From contig JAJSAA010000021.1 of the NCBI GenBank assembly GCA_024274995.1, positions 1 through 6,297 of the forward strand: a DNA stretch of 6,297 nt. Direction: 5' to 3'. Each line of letters opens with the position of its first letter. Position 1 is the first letter of the stretch. A program made the position numbers and the translations under genes. Of the stretch, positions 1 to 5,660 are shown one piece after another. The notes under the pieces are model-generated. The model made no database searches and was not told the origin of the DNA. It saw only the letters and a program-made list of their open reading frames with translations. Origin of the DNA: Deltaproteobacteria bacterium (GTDB lineage: Bacteria > Desulfobacterota > Desulfobulbia > Desulfobulbales > VMSU01).

Positions 1-1581
1 CGGCTTTACGCCCACAGCCTTGAGGCCGTGGAGCAGCTCAGGGAGCAGGAGGCCAGGGCCCGGCAGAAAGAGGAGTTTCTAAACTCCAGTGCCGCTGCCC
101 TGGAGCGCCTGATGGCCGGAGAGGAGGTTGAAATATCCCCCGATTGTCTGCGGACTTTAAGTGAATATTATCTCTTTGACAAGGAGGCGGCCGATTTTAC
201 CCTGGCCCGCGAATTAATTAAACGGGCCGGTCTTACCGCCCCGCACGCCGTATTTCATTTCCTTGTCAAGGCTGGTTACTGGACGGCGGACGAGAATATT
301 CCTCTACTCCGTTATCAACTGCCGGTGGAGTTCAGTTCCGAGGCCATGGCCCAGGCCGCTGAGATTGCCGCCTCTCCGGTCCCCGCAGCTGATGCTGAGG
401 GCCGGGTTGATCTGCGTGATCTGCCCCTCATAACCGTTGACGGGCCGTCAACCCGTGATTTTGATGATGCCCTCCATGTCCGCCGTCTTGAGGATGGCAA
501 TTTTGAGGCTGGTATCCATATTGCTGATGTAGCCGCTTTTGTCAAACCGGGAACAGCCCTTTTTGCCGCCGCCTGTGAGCGGACTACCTCCCTTTATTTT
601 CCCGACGGTATGGTACCCATGCTGCCGCCGGTTTTATCCGAAGGGGCTTTCAGTCTCCTGGAGGCTGAGGAGCGGCCAGCTTTAAGTTTTATGGTTACTC
701 TTGATGCCAGCGGCCAGGTGTTGAATAAGAAAATTGTCCGCAGTATGGTTCGGGTACGGCGGCAGTTATCCTATCAGGAGGCCGAGGATTTATTAGCGGT
801 TGACCAGGAGCTTGGTGATCTGGTAATGCTCAGCCGGCATCTGCGCGATAAGCGGGTGGAGGCAGGGGCCATGCTGATTCCGGTGCCGGATGTGGTGCTT
901 AAATTAGTTGATAATGAGGTGAAAGAGGTACATCTTGAGGATGTGGACGGTACCATGCGTCTCATGGTGGCGGAATTTATGGTTCTGGCCAACAGTCTGG
1001 CGGCTGGTTTTCTGGCCAATCGTCAGGAACCTGGACTGTATCGTTCGCAGGGGCCGCCCCGTAAACGCTTTTTTAAATTTCCGCCCCAGGATGATCTCTT
1101 TATACTCTTCCGTCAGCGCCGTTTTCTGTCGCGGGGCAATCTCGGGACTGTCCCCAAGCGCCATGAGGGGGTCGGGGTCGAGCAATATACCACTACCACC
1201 TCACCCATCAGGCGTCTTCTTGATCTGATTATTCAATTGCAGATAAGTGCCATTCTGGCCGGTAAAGGGGCCCTGTTCACCGAAAATGATTTAAAGGGTT
1301 ACGCCGGGATTATGGCTGGTGTTCAGTCCCGCTTGAATCTTGTTCGTCAGCAGCGGCAAAGATACTGGCTCTTGAAATATCTTGAGTCCCGCAAGGGCGA
1401 ACGGATGGCCGCCTTTGTGCTGGATCGGCTGCATGGTAAGGTACAGGTGGTAATTCAGGATTTTCTCCTCCAGACCGAGCTGCCGGCGAATCAGGGGGTG
1501 AAACATGAACTCGGTGATGTGGTGATGGTGAAACTGACGGCGGTAAACGCTTTGAACGGCACCTGCCGTTTTGAGTGGTAA
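1..1581 (+). CDS. RNase II/R-family (RNB domain) 3'-5' exoribonuclease, 5'-partial
   Basis: A processive 3'-5' hydrolytic exoribonuclease of the RNase II/RNase R family, acting on RNA in the cytoplasm. The frame is open from base 1, with nine codons before the first possible start (GTG at 28), so the true start probably lies upstream. Counting from that GTG (517 residues), the RNB domain begins near residue 130. It shows Asp138, Asp144, Asp146 and Asp147 in the spacing of the four metal-binding aspartates of E. coli RNase II (201, 207, 209, 210). A GIHIADVA block follows at about 162-169, and the late RNB motif TSPIRR at 391-396. The last ~58 residues look like a short S1/OB-type RNA-binding tail. 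Residues ~40-100 look helical and helix-turn-helix-like rather than a cold-shock domain (inference). The RNase II versus RNase R subtype is not decided. larB follows after 16 nt. Confidence 0.9.
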   Translation, partial: RLYAHSLEAVEQLREQEARARQKEEFLNSSAAALERLMAGEEVEISPDCLRTLSEYYLFDKEAADFTLARELIKRAGLTAPHAVFHFLVKAGYWTADENIPLLRYQLPVEFSSEAMAQAAEIAASPVPAADAEGRVDLRDLPLITVDGPSTRDFDDALHVRRLEDGNFEAGIHIADVAAFVKPGTALFAAACERTTSLYFPDGMVPMLPPVLSEGAFSLLEAEERPALSFMVTLDASGQVLNKKIVRSMVRVRRQLSYQEAEDLLAVDQELGDLVMLSRHLRDKRVEAGAMLIPVPDVVLKLVDNEVKEVHLEDVDGTMRLMVAEFMVLANSLAAGFLANRQEPGLYRSQGPPRKRFFKFPPQDDLFILFRQRRFLSRGNLGTVPKRHEGVGVEQYTTTTSPIRRLLDLIIQLQISAILAGKGALFTENDLKGYAGIMAGVQSRLNLVRQQRQRYWLLKYLESRKGERMAAFVLDRLHGKVQVVIQDFLLQTELPANQGVKHELGDVVMVKLTAVNALNGTCRFEW

Positions 1582-1588
1582 GGAGGGG
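1580..1588 (+). promoter_or_regulatory. Ribosome binding site fixing the larB start
   Basis: AAGGAGGGG overlaps the stop codon of the exoribonuclease gene and lies 9 nt before ATG 1598. It supports that ATG over the in-frame TTG at 1571, which has no such site and would overlap the upstream gene. Confidence 0.75.
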
Positions 1589-1597
1589 CTGGTTGAC

Positions 1598-2350
1598 ATG
1601 CGGCAGGACAATATAAAAAAACTGCTGGCCCAGGTGAGGGCCGGCAGACTGGCTGTCGCCGATGCCTTTGCCGCCCTCACCGCTCATGGAGCTATGGTCT
1701 GTAGCAGCGTGAATATTGATTACCAGCGTCAGGCGAGAACCGCTGTCCCCGAGGTTATATTCGCGGAGAATAAGGATGCTGGTCAAATTGCCGATATTTC
1801 CCGCCAGATGCTGGCAAGGCCCTTTGTGGTTATGGCGACCAGGGTGGATGCGGCCAAGGCCCAAGCCGTACAGGAACGGCTTCCAGCCTTGAGATATTAT
1901 CGGGAGGCCCGGATGCTGGTTGGTAATCAGGATAAAATTCTGTCTGACCAGGGACGGGGAGTAATCGCGGTGCTGGCGGCCGGAACCTCCGATGTCCCCA
2001 TCGCCGAAGAGGCTGCCCTGACTGCCGAATGCCTCGGACATCAGGTAGTTAGGGTCTTTGATGTCGGGGTTGCCGGTATTCATCGCCTCATGGCCCACCG
2101 TGATTTACTGGAGACGGCCGCCGTCTTTGTGGTGACGGCGGGTATGGAAGGGGCTTTGCCCAGCGTGGTGGGGGGGCTGGTGGATAAGCCGGTTCTGGCG
2201 CTGCCCACCAGTGTGGGTTATGGTACGGGGCTCGGCGGAGTAGCGGCTCTTATGGGTATGCTTAACAGCTGTGCGCCGGGAATCGCGGTGGTTAATATTG
2301 ATAACGGCTTTGGAGCCGGTTGTATGGCCGCCGCCATTAACCGCCGATAA
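1598..2350 (+). CDS. larB: Nickel-pincer cofactor biosynthesis protein LarB
   Basis: LarB carboxylates the pyridinium ring of nicotinic acid adenine dinucleotide and cleaves its phosphoanhydride. This gives the biscarboxylated mononucleotide later processed by LarE and LarC into the nickel-pincer cofactor of lactate racemase and relatives. The 250-residue protein is full length for the family. It has a PurE-like (AIR carboxylase-like) C-terminal domain, with VLAAGTSDVPIAEEA at about 125-139, VTAGMEGALPSVVGG at 179-193, PTSVGYGTG at 203-211, and the closing block around NSCAPG and NIDNGFGAG. Cys225, 25 residues from the C-terminus, occupies the position of the catalytic Cys221 of the 246-residue Lactobacillus plantarum enzyme (inference from motif and distance). 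The 16-nt gap suggests cotranscription with the exoribonuclease. larC, larE and a lactate racemase gene are not in the window. A stand-alone PurE is excluded by the long N-terminal region. Confidence 0.93.
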   Translation: MRQDNIKKLLAQVRAGRLAVADAFAALTAHGAMVCSSVNIDYQRQARTAVPEVIFAENKDAGQIADISRQMLARPFVVMATRVDAAKAQAVQERLPALRYYREARMLVGNQDKILSDQGRGVIAVLAAGTSDVPIAEEAALTAECLGHQVVRVFDVGVAGIHRLMAHRDLLETAAVFVVTAGMEGALPSVVGGLVDKPVLALPTSVGYGTGLGGVAALMGMLNSCAPGIAVVNIDNGFGAGCMAAAINRR

Positions 2351-2542
2351 ACTTCCGGCCATGCTTTTGCTACTTCGGCCGCGTTGGTATGGTTCCGGCC
2401 CATGAACTGTTGATCTGATCTTTGCCACCGGCGTGGCCTTGTCTTGCTCTCCGGGTTTCGCTACTCTATCAGTTCCCTCTCTTCTTCATAGCAGGCTCAT
2501 CCTGCCTCGATCATTTCTCATATATTTCTCATTTCTCTAACC

Positions 2543-2559
2543 TCTCCCCATGGGGGAGA
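2543..2559. repeat. Palindrome upstream of the sigma-54-like promoter
   Basis: TCTCCCC, a 3-nt centre, then GGGGAGA forms a perfect 7-bp inverted repeat. Its centre is about 112 bp before the transcription start predicted from the -24/-12 element. That is in the distance range usual for activator (enhancer-binding protein) sites of sigma-54 promoters. No T-run follows, so it is unlikely to be a terminator. An operator role is inference only. Confidence 0.35.
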
Positions 2560-2595
2560 TGGACATTTAAGGACATAAAAAAAGGCCAAGATGTT

Positions 2596-2614
2596 CGGAA
2601 ATGGACAGTTTCCG
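2596..2614. repeat. Palindrome CGGAAA-N7-TTTCCG
   Basis: A perfect 6-bp inverted repeat around a 7-bp centre, 22 bp before the TGGCA block of the -24/-12 promoter. It could be a regulator binding site for the sox promoter or a chance match. No known regulator motif is recognised. Confidence 0.3.
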
Positions 2615-2636
2615 GCGTTTATAGCCCTTAAATGAT

Positions 2637-2652
2637 TGGCATGCCGCTTGCA
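2637..2652 (+). promoter_or_regulatory. Sigma-54 (RpoN) -24/-12 promoter, putative
   Basis: TGGCATG, four bases, then TTGCA matches the sigma-54 consensus TGGCACG-N4-TTGCW at all defined positions except C to T at the sixth. The invariant GG (2638-2639) and GC (2650-2651) are exactly 10 nt apart. A preceding T (2636) also fits the consensus pyrimidine. It sits at the 5' edge of the sox cluster and points into it. Transcription would start near 2663. If real, sox expression here would need RpoN and an ATP-dependent activator. The start only ~3 nt before the first gene's ATG is the main argument against it. Confidence 0.6.
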
Positions 2653-2665
2653 ATCCTATGCAGGC

Positions 2666-3085
2666 ATGAAACAGTCTTCCCTGATCCTCATCTGGGCCGT
2701 CGCCCTGCTTTTTCTCATCGTCTCTCAGGCTTGCGCCGCTGAAACCAGGATGTTGTATTTTTATTATGTTGGTTGTCCCTGGTGTGCCAGGATGGAGAAA
2801 GTTCTGCGGGAGCCGGACATGGATGGCCTGCTCCGCAGGCATGCCAAAATCATCCGGATTAATATCCAGGGCCGTAAGCGTATCAGCTTTCTAAGGCAGT
2901 CCGGGGTTGAGGCCGCGAAAAAATTCAAGGTCTATGGAACTCCGACTATCATCTTTATGTCGGTGGCGGGAAAGGAGCTTTTAAGAATTCCGGGGGCCTT
3001 GAACCGGCAGGATTTTTTGGACGTGATCTGCCGCTACCTGCCGGGGATGCGAGAGGAAAAGAGCTGCCATGAGGCGGCAGGACTG
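2666..3085 (+). CDS. Periplasmic thioredoxin-fold protein, SoxW-like
   Basis: A 140-residue exported thiol-disulfide protein. Residues 1-24 form a Sec signal peptide (Lys2, then a long hydrophobic core ending in ACA before AET). The redox motif CPWC is at Cys37-Cys40, and the cis-proline loop is GTP at 91-93 (Pro93). The size fits single-domain periplasmic thioredoxin-like proteins. Sox clusters often carry such a protein (SoxW), thought to reduce or repair thiols of Sox components such as SoxY. The assignment here rests on fold and position, so no gene symbol is given. ATG 2666 is chosen because it starts exactly at the signal peptide, although it has no good ribosome binding site. TTG 2636 would add ten residues and overlap the promoter. 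The frame runs through codons up to 3085 with the stop at 3086-3088. soxX begins 46 nt after the stop. Confidence 0.82.
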
Positions 3086-3121
3086 TAGTTTTTTAATGAA
3101 AAGTGAAGACAAAAAAAAGAA

Positions 3122-3128
3122 AAGGAGG
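3122..3128 (+). promoter_or_regulatory. Ribosome binding site fixing the soxX start
   Basis: AAGGAGG lies 6 nt before ATG 3135. It argues against in-frame starts further upstream (3069 and ATG 3096), which lack such a site and would put a long basic stretch ahead of the signal peptide. Confidence 0.75.
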
Positions 3129-3134
3129 CTTTCT

Positions 3135-3521
3135 ATGGCTATGGACAGGGGTAAAGGAAGAGGAAAGGCCGGGCTGTGGGCGGCGGCTGCGGTAATTGTT
3201 TTTATGATCGCGGCCCTGCCGCTGTCAGCTCAGGCCGGTAACGCGAAAAAGGGCGAAAAAATTGCCAAGACCCGCAAACTGGGGAATTGCGTCGCCTGTC
3301 ATTATCTGCCAGGTGTGGAGTCGCCCGGCAATATCGGCCCGAACCTGGTTGAGTCTATGCAGGAGTACACCATGGCGGACAGGAAGGAGGTGGTTCAATG
3401 GATCAGGGATGCCAGGAAGTTTAATCCCGGTACTATTATGCCGCCTTTTGGAACGAACAAAATTTTAACGCCGGAGCAGATTGATGATCTTGTAACCTAT
3501 CTCTACACTTTAAAGAAATAG
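3135..3521 (+). CDS. soxX: Sulfur-oxidation c-type cytochrome SoxX
   Basis: SoxX is the small monohaem subunit of the SoxXA cytochrome, which oxidatively joins thiosulfate (or a similar sulfane donor) to the SoxY cysteine in the periplasm and passes on the electrons. The 128-residue precursor has a Sec signal peptide (residues 1-34, cleavage likely after SAQA). The single haem site is CVACH at 52-56, with Cys52, Cys55 and axial His56. The family block around GNIGPN (65-70) follows. The RKFNPGTIMPPFG stretch (94-106) supplies the probable distal ligand Met102, and the ILTPEQIDDLVTYL end is typical of SoxX. The start is set by a strong ribosome binding site 6 nt upstream. soxY follows after 51 nt. 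SoxX identity is supported by both motif and neighbours. Confidence 0.95.
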   Translation: MAMDRGKGRGKAGLWAAAAVIVFMIAALPLSAQAGNAKKGEKIAKTRKLGNCVACHYLPGVESPGNIGPNLVESMQEYTMADRKEVVQWIRDARKFNPGTIMPPFGTNKILTPEQIDDLVTYLYTLKK

Positions 3522-3572
3522 GTGTCTGGCATCTGTTTATCATCATAAAAAAAATCAGGTAAGGAGATATAA

Positions 3573-4103
3573 ATGAAAGATAATGATTTTTCAAATTCAA
3601 GAAGAGAGTTTTTGAAGAGAACCGGCTTTGTCTCGGCTGCCCTTCTTTCCGTAAGCGCCCTATCCACGTTTATCCCCTCCCAGAAGGGGTCGTTGGGCGG
3701 CCTTATGGGGGCGCTGGGGCCAGGTGAAGCTCAGGCGGCTCCGGCGGGTATCAAGGAGAAGCTTGAATCAACCTTTGGCGGCCGTAAGGTGGAGATGTCT
3801 CATGTGGTTATGAAGACCCCGATTATTGCCGAGAACGGGGCCGTAGTGCCAATTAATATCAGTTCAGATCTGCCCATGGAGCCCGGAAATTATGTCAAGA
3901 AGATCTACATTTTCGTGGATAATAACCTCGACCCTTTTATAGCCAGCATGGACTTAACGCCGGCCAACGGCAAGGCCGCTCTCTCTCTGCGTATCAAGAT
4001 GCGGAAGACCTCACGGGTGCGGACGATCCTGGAAGACAGCAATGGAAAACTGTACGGTAGCACAAAGACCGTAAAGGTTACCATCGGGGGCTGCGGCGGT
4101 TAA
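3573..4103 (+). CDS. soxY: Thiosulfate carrier subunit SoxY
   Basis: SoxY carries the pathway intermediates covalently on a cysteine near its C-terminus and forms the SoxYZ heterodimer in the periplasm. The 176-residue precursor starts with a twin-arginine signal (SRREFLK at 9-15, twin Arg10-Arg11), a hydrophobic segment (about 17-34) and a likely cleavage after AQA (residue 55). The mature part is an immunoglobulin-like beta domain. The last five residues are GGCGG, the swinging-arm motif, with the carrier Cys174. AAGGAG sits 6 nt before the ATG. soxZ lies 60 nt downstream. All hallmark residues are present and the gene looks intact. Confidence 0.97.
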   Translation: MKDNDFSNSRREFLKRTGFVSAALLSVSALSTFIPSQKGSLGGLMGALGPGEAQAAPAGIKEKLESTFGGRKVEMSHVVMKTPIIAENGAVVPINISSDLPMEPGNYVKKIYIFVDNNLDPFIASMDLTPANGKAALSLRIKMRKTSRVRTILEDSNGKLYGSTKTVKVTIGGCGG

Positions 4104-4163
4104 GGTTCCATCAAGGGCTGACTGTGACAATCAATTAATGACTAACAGACAAGGAGATTTAAA

Positions 4164-4499
4164 ATGCCTCACGGAATAGGAAGAATAAAGATCAGACTGC
4201 CCCGCACCATTCACAAGGGGCAGGTAATTGACGTTAAAACCCTGATTATTCACCCCATGGAAACCGGCTTTAGAAAGGATAAGGCAACCAAGCGGAAGGT
4301 GCCAGCCTTTTATATAGATGAGGTGAGCGTTTATTATGGCGGTACCTTGATAAGCCGCGCCAAGTGGACGATGGCGGTGAGCACCAATCCCTTTATGTCC
4401 TTCTATGTCAAGGCCGACAAAGAGGCGCCGCTGAAGATTGTCTGGAAGGATATTAAGGGTGGGGTGTATGAAAAAACCGTGCAGGTTAAACCTCAGTAA
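4164..4499 (+). CDS. soxZ: Thiosulfate carrier subunit SoxZ
   Basis: SoxZ is the partner of SoxY in the SoxYZ carrier. The 111-residue product has no signal peptide, as usual for this family, and is thought to be exported in complex with the Tat-targeted SoxY. Family features are the IKIRLP start (8-13), the LIIHPMETG block (27-35), a YIDEVSVYYGG strand (50-60), and the NPFMSFYVKA and KIVWKDIKGG segments near the end. It contains no cysteine, in keeping with the sulfur load being on SoxY. AAGGAG lies 7 nt before the ATG. soxA follows after 46 nt. Confidence 0.96.
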   Translation: MPHGIGRIKIRLPRTIHKGQVIDVKTLIIHPMETGFRKDKATKRKVPAFYIDEVSVYYGGTLISRAKWTMAVSTNPFMSFYVKADKEAPLKIVWKDIKGGVYEKTVQVKPQ

Positions 4500-4545
4500 A
4501 ACGAGGGAATCACCTGCGGTAATTTGACAGAGAGGTAATGAAAAA

Positions 4546-5406
4546 ATGATTAAGAAAATATTGAATTTGCACGAAGTTCTTACCTGCGCCGTCCTTGTGC
4601 TGGCGGTTACGTGGTTGTCCGGTTTCTCGCCGGGCGGGGCGTGGGCGGCGGATAATAAGGCGGGAACAACGATTGAAGAACTGACGCCCAGTATGTCTTA
4701 CGCAGAATATCATAAACGCTACGAGGCCTATTACGGAGATACCACCGCCCGGATGGCCGAGGAGGGCAATCCTGCCGATTTTTTATTGGATGACGGGAAA
4801 GACCTCGCCAATAAGGTTGAGGGCAGCAAGGGCAAGTCCTGCGCCAGTTGCCACGGCAAGGACGCCTTAAAGCTCAAGGGTGCGGCCACAACCTATCCCC
4901 GCTATGACGCCAAGCTGTCTGGAATTATGACCTTTGCCCTCCAGATCAATACCTGCCGTCAGAAACAGATGGGGGCCAAGCCCCTGAAGTATGAATCCTA
5001 CGATCAGTTAGCCCTGACCATGTATATAAAATCTCTTTCCAACGGCATGCCGATTAAGGTGAGTATAGCCGGCCCGGCCCAGTCTTTTTTCGAGAAGGGG
5101 AAGATCGCCTATTATAAACGCCAGGGACAGTTGAATTTCAGTTGCGCCATTTGTCATGTGCAGTACGCCGGTTACAAGGCGCGCTCAAATCTGATTTCCA
5201 ACAACAAGCACCACGCCGACCATTGGCCGTCTTACCGGTTGAAATGGGGCAAGACCGGATCGTTGCAGAGGCGTTTCCGGGGATGCTTAAAAAATATGCG
5301 CGCCAAACGGCCGCCGCAGCAGAGTGAAATCTTACGGAATATGGAACTCTATCTGACCTATATCAACAACGGAGATCTTATTCAGGTGCCGGGGATGAGG
5401 ATGTAA
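4546..5406 (+). CDS. soxA: Dihaem c-type cytochrome SoxA, L-cysteine S-thiosulfotransferase
   Basis: SoxA is the catalytic subunit of SoxXA, which conjugates thiosulfate to the SoxY cysteine in the periplasm. The 286-residue precursor has a Sec signal peptide (1-34, AWA before ADN). It has two haem sites: CASCH at 99-103 and CAICH at 200-204. Cys137, in an NTCRQKQMG context, is the expected thiolate ligand of the first haem. Cys247, in a FRGC-N-RA context, is the expected active-site cysteine (persulfide ligand of the second haem). The HWPSYRLKWG stretch (226-235) is also typical. With both haem sites it belongs to the dihaem type known from Paracoccus and Rhodovulum rather than the monohaem type. 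The ribosome binding site is modest (AGAGG, about 10 nt upstream). A 254-nt gap with a repeat element separates it from soxB. Confidence 0.95.
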   Translation: MIKKILNLHEVLTCAVLVLAVTWLSGFSPGGAWAADNKAGTTIEELTPSMSYAEYHKRYEAYYGDTTARMAEEGNPADFLLDDGKDLANKVEGSKGKSCASCHGKDALKLKGAATTYPRYDAKLSGIMTFALQINTCRQKQMGAKPLKYESYDQLALTMYIKSLSNGMPIKVSIAGPAQSFFEKGKIAYYKRQGQLNFSCAICHVQYAGYKARSNLISNNKHHADHWPSYRLKWGKTGSLQRRFRGCLKNMRAKRPPQQSEILRNMELYLTYINNGDLIQVPGMRM

Positions 5407-5450
5407 AGTCAGTTCCCCAGGGTTGGTCTAATTATCTTTTACTTTTTTTT

Positions 5451-5619
5451 GTAACTATTCAGCGTGATGCCTAAAAGTGACGAAAACCCCGGAGCGTAAC
5501 TGTTCAGCAGTGCTCCAGGTTCGTTTATTTAGGACTTCGAAGCATACTTTGGTATTCGAGAAGTCCTAAATGGGCAAGGTAAGCGTAGACTCCGAGATGG
5601 GGTGCTGCTGAACAGTTAC
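5451..5619. mobile_element. Putative MITE-like element with nested inverted repeats
   Basis: This 169-bp stretch begins GTAACTATTCAGC and ends GCTGAACAGTTAC, which are inverted copies differing at one of 13 positions. An inner copy at 5496-5510 (GTAACTGTTCAGCAG) pairs perfectly over 15 bp with 5605-5619. Nested inside is a second perfect 12-bp inverted repeat, ATTTAGGACTTC (5527-5538) and GAAGTCCTAAAT (5560-5571). No coding frame is present. Flanks are both T-rich (TTTTTTTT at 5443-5450, CTTTTTTA at 5620-5627). They match at 6 of 8 bases, which is suggestive of but weak evidence for an 8-bp target duplication. Ends starting GTAA and 8-bp duplications are a pattern of the IS66 family, but I do not recognise this element. 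It could instead be a regulatory RNA structure. Confidence 0.5.
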
Positions 5620-5626
5620 CTTTTTT
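5496..5626 (+). terminator. Terminator-like or attenuator-like structure between soxA and soxB
   Basis: The perfect 15-bp stem (5496-5510 with 5605-5619) is followed directly by C and six T (5620-5626), the layout of an intrinsic terminator on the + strand. The loop is very long (94 nt) but contains its own 12-bp hairpin, which would bring the outer arms together. It might reduce transcription into soxB. The T-run could equally be part of the insertion site of the element. Confidence 0.35.
5527..5571. repeat. Inner 12-bp inverted repeat (hairpin)
   Basis: ATTTAGGACTTC and its exact reverse complement enclose 21 nt. That loop can pair further (GAA with TTC, ATAC with GTAT) with two 2-nt bulges, leaving a 4-nt loop. 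As RNA this would be a strong hairpin within the soxA-soxB spacer. Confidence 0.75.
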
Positions 5627-5660
5627 ATAAAGCCGAGCAGTTAAGGAAGGAGAGAATATC

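Larger units (their letters stand above)
2351..2635. other. Non-coding spacer, pyrimidine-rich, between larB and the sox cluster
   Basis: No credible gene is seen here. About 2437-2549 is rich in C and T and poor in G on the + strand, including two copies of ATTTCTCAT (2513-2521 and about 2524-2532). This composition resembles Rho-utilisation sites and could end the larB transcript, but no hairpin followed by a T-run is present. Three short palindromes lie at 2491-2505, 2543-2559 and 2596-2614, listed separately where they matter. An open frame at 2422-2631 has no ribosome binding site and no recognisable protein character. Confidence 0.5.

Noticed and set aside
1310..2098. 262-codon open frame on the minus strand
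   Set aside because: It lies opposite the end of the exoribonuclease gene and most of larB, has no family resemblance, and both + strand genes have clear motifs and starts.
2422..2631. 69-codon + strand open frame in the larB-sox spacer
   Set aside because: It has no ribosome binding site, its composition follows the pyrimidine-rich DNA, and it shows no recognisable motif.
2636..2665. TTG at 2636 as start of the thioredoxin-like gene
   Set aside because: It overlaps the -24/-12 promoter, lacks a ribosome binding site, and would add ten residues before a signal peptide that starts naturally at ATG 2666.
3069..3134. Earlier in-frame starts for soxX (3069, ATG 3096)
   Set aside because: Neither has a ribosome binding site, and the AAGGAGG at 3122-3128 points to ATG 3135.
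4524..4529. TTGACA as a -35 box before soxA
   Set aside because: The hexamer at the proper distance is not a convincing -10, and it would fall within the soxA start codon region.
4538..4549. Three-codon frame ATG AAA AAA TGA overlapping the soxA start
   Set aside because: The purine-rich ribosome binding site is only about 2 nt from this ATG, too close for use. Most likely a by-product of the A-run rather than a leader peptide.
5608..5631. Possible sigma-70 promoter for soxB (CTGAAC and TATAAA)
   Set aside because: The two boxes are only about 12 bp apart, well short of the usual 16-18 bp.
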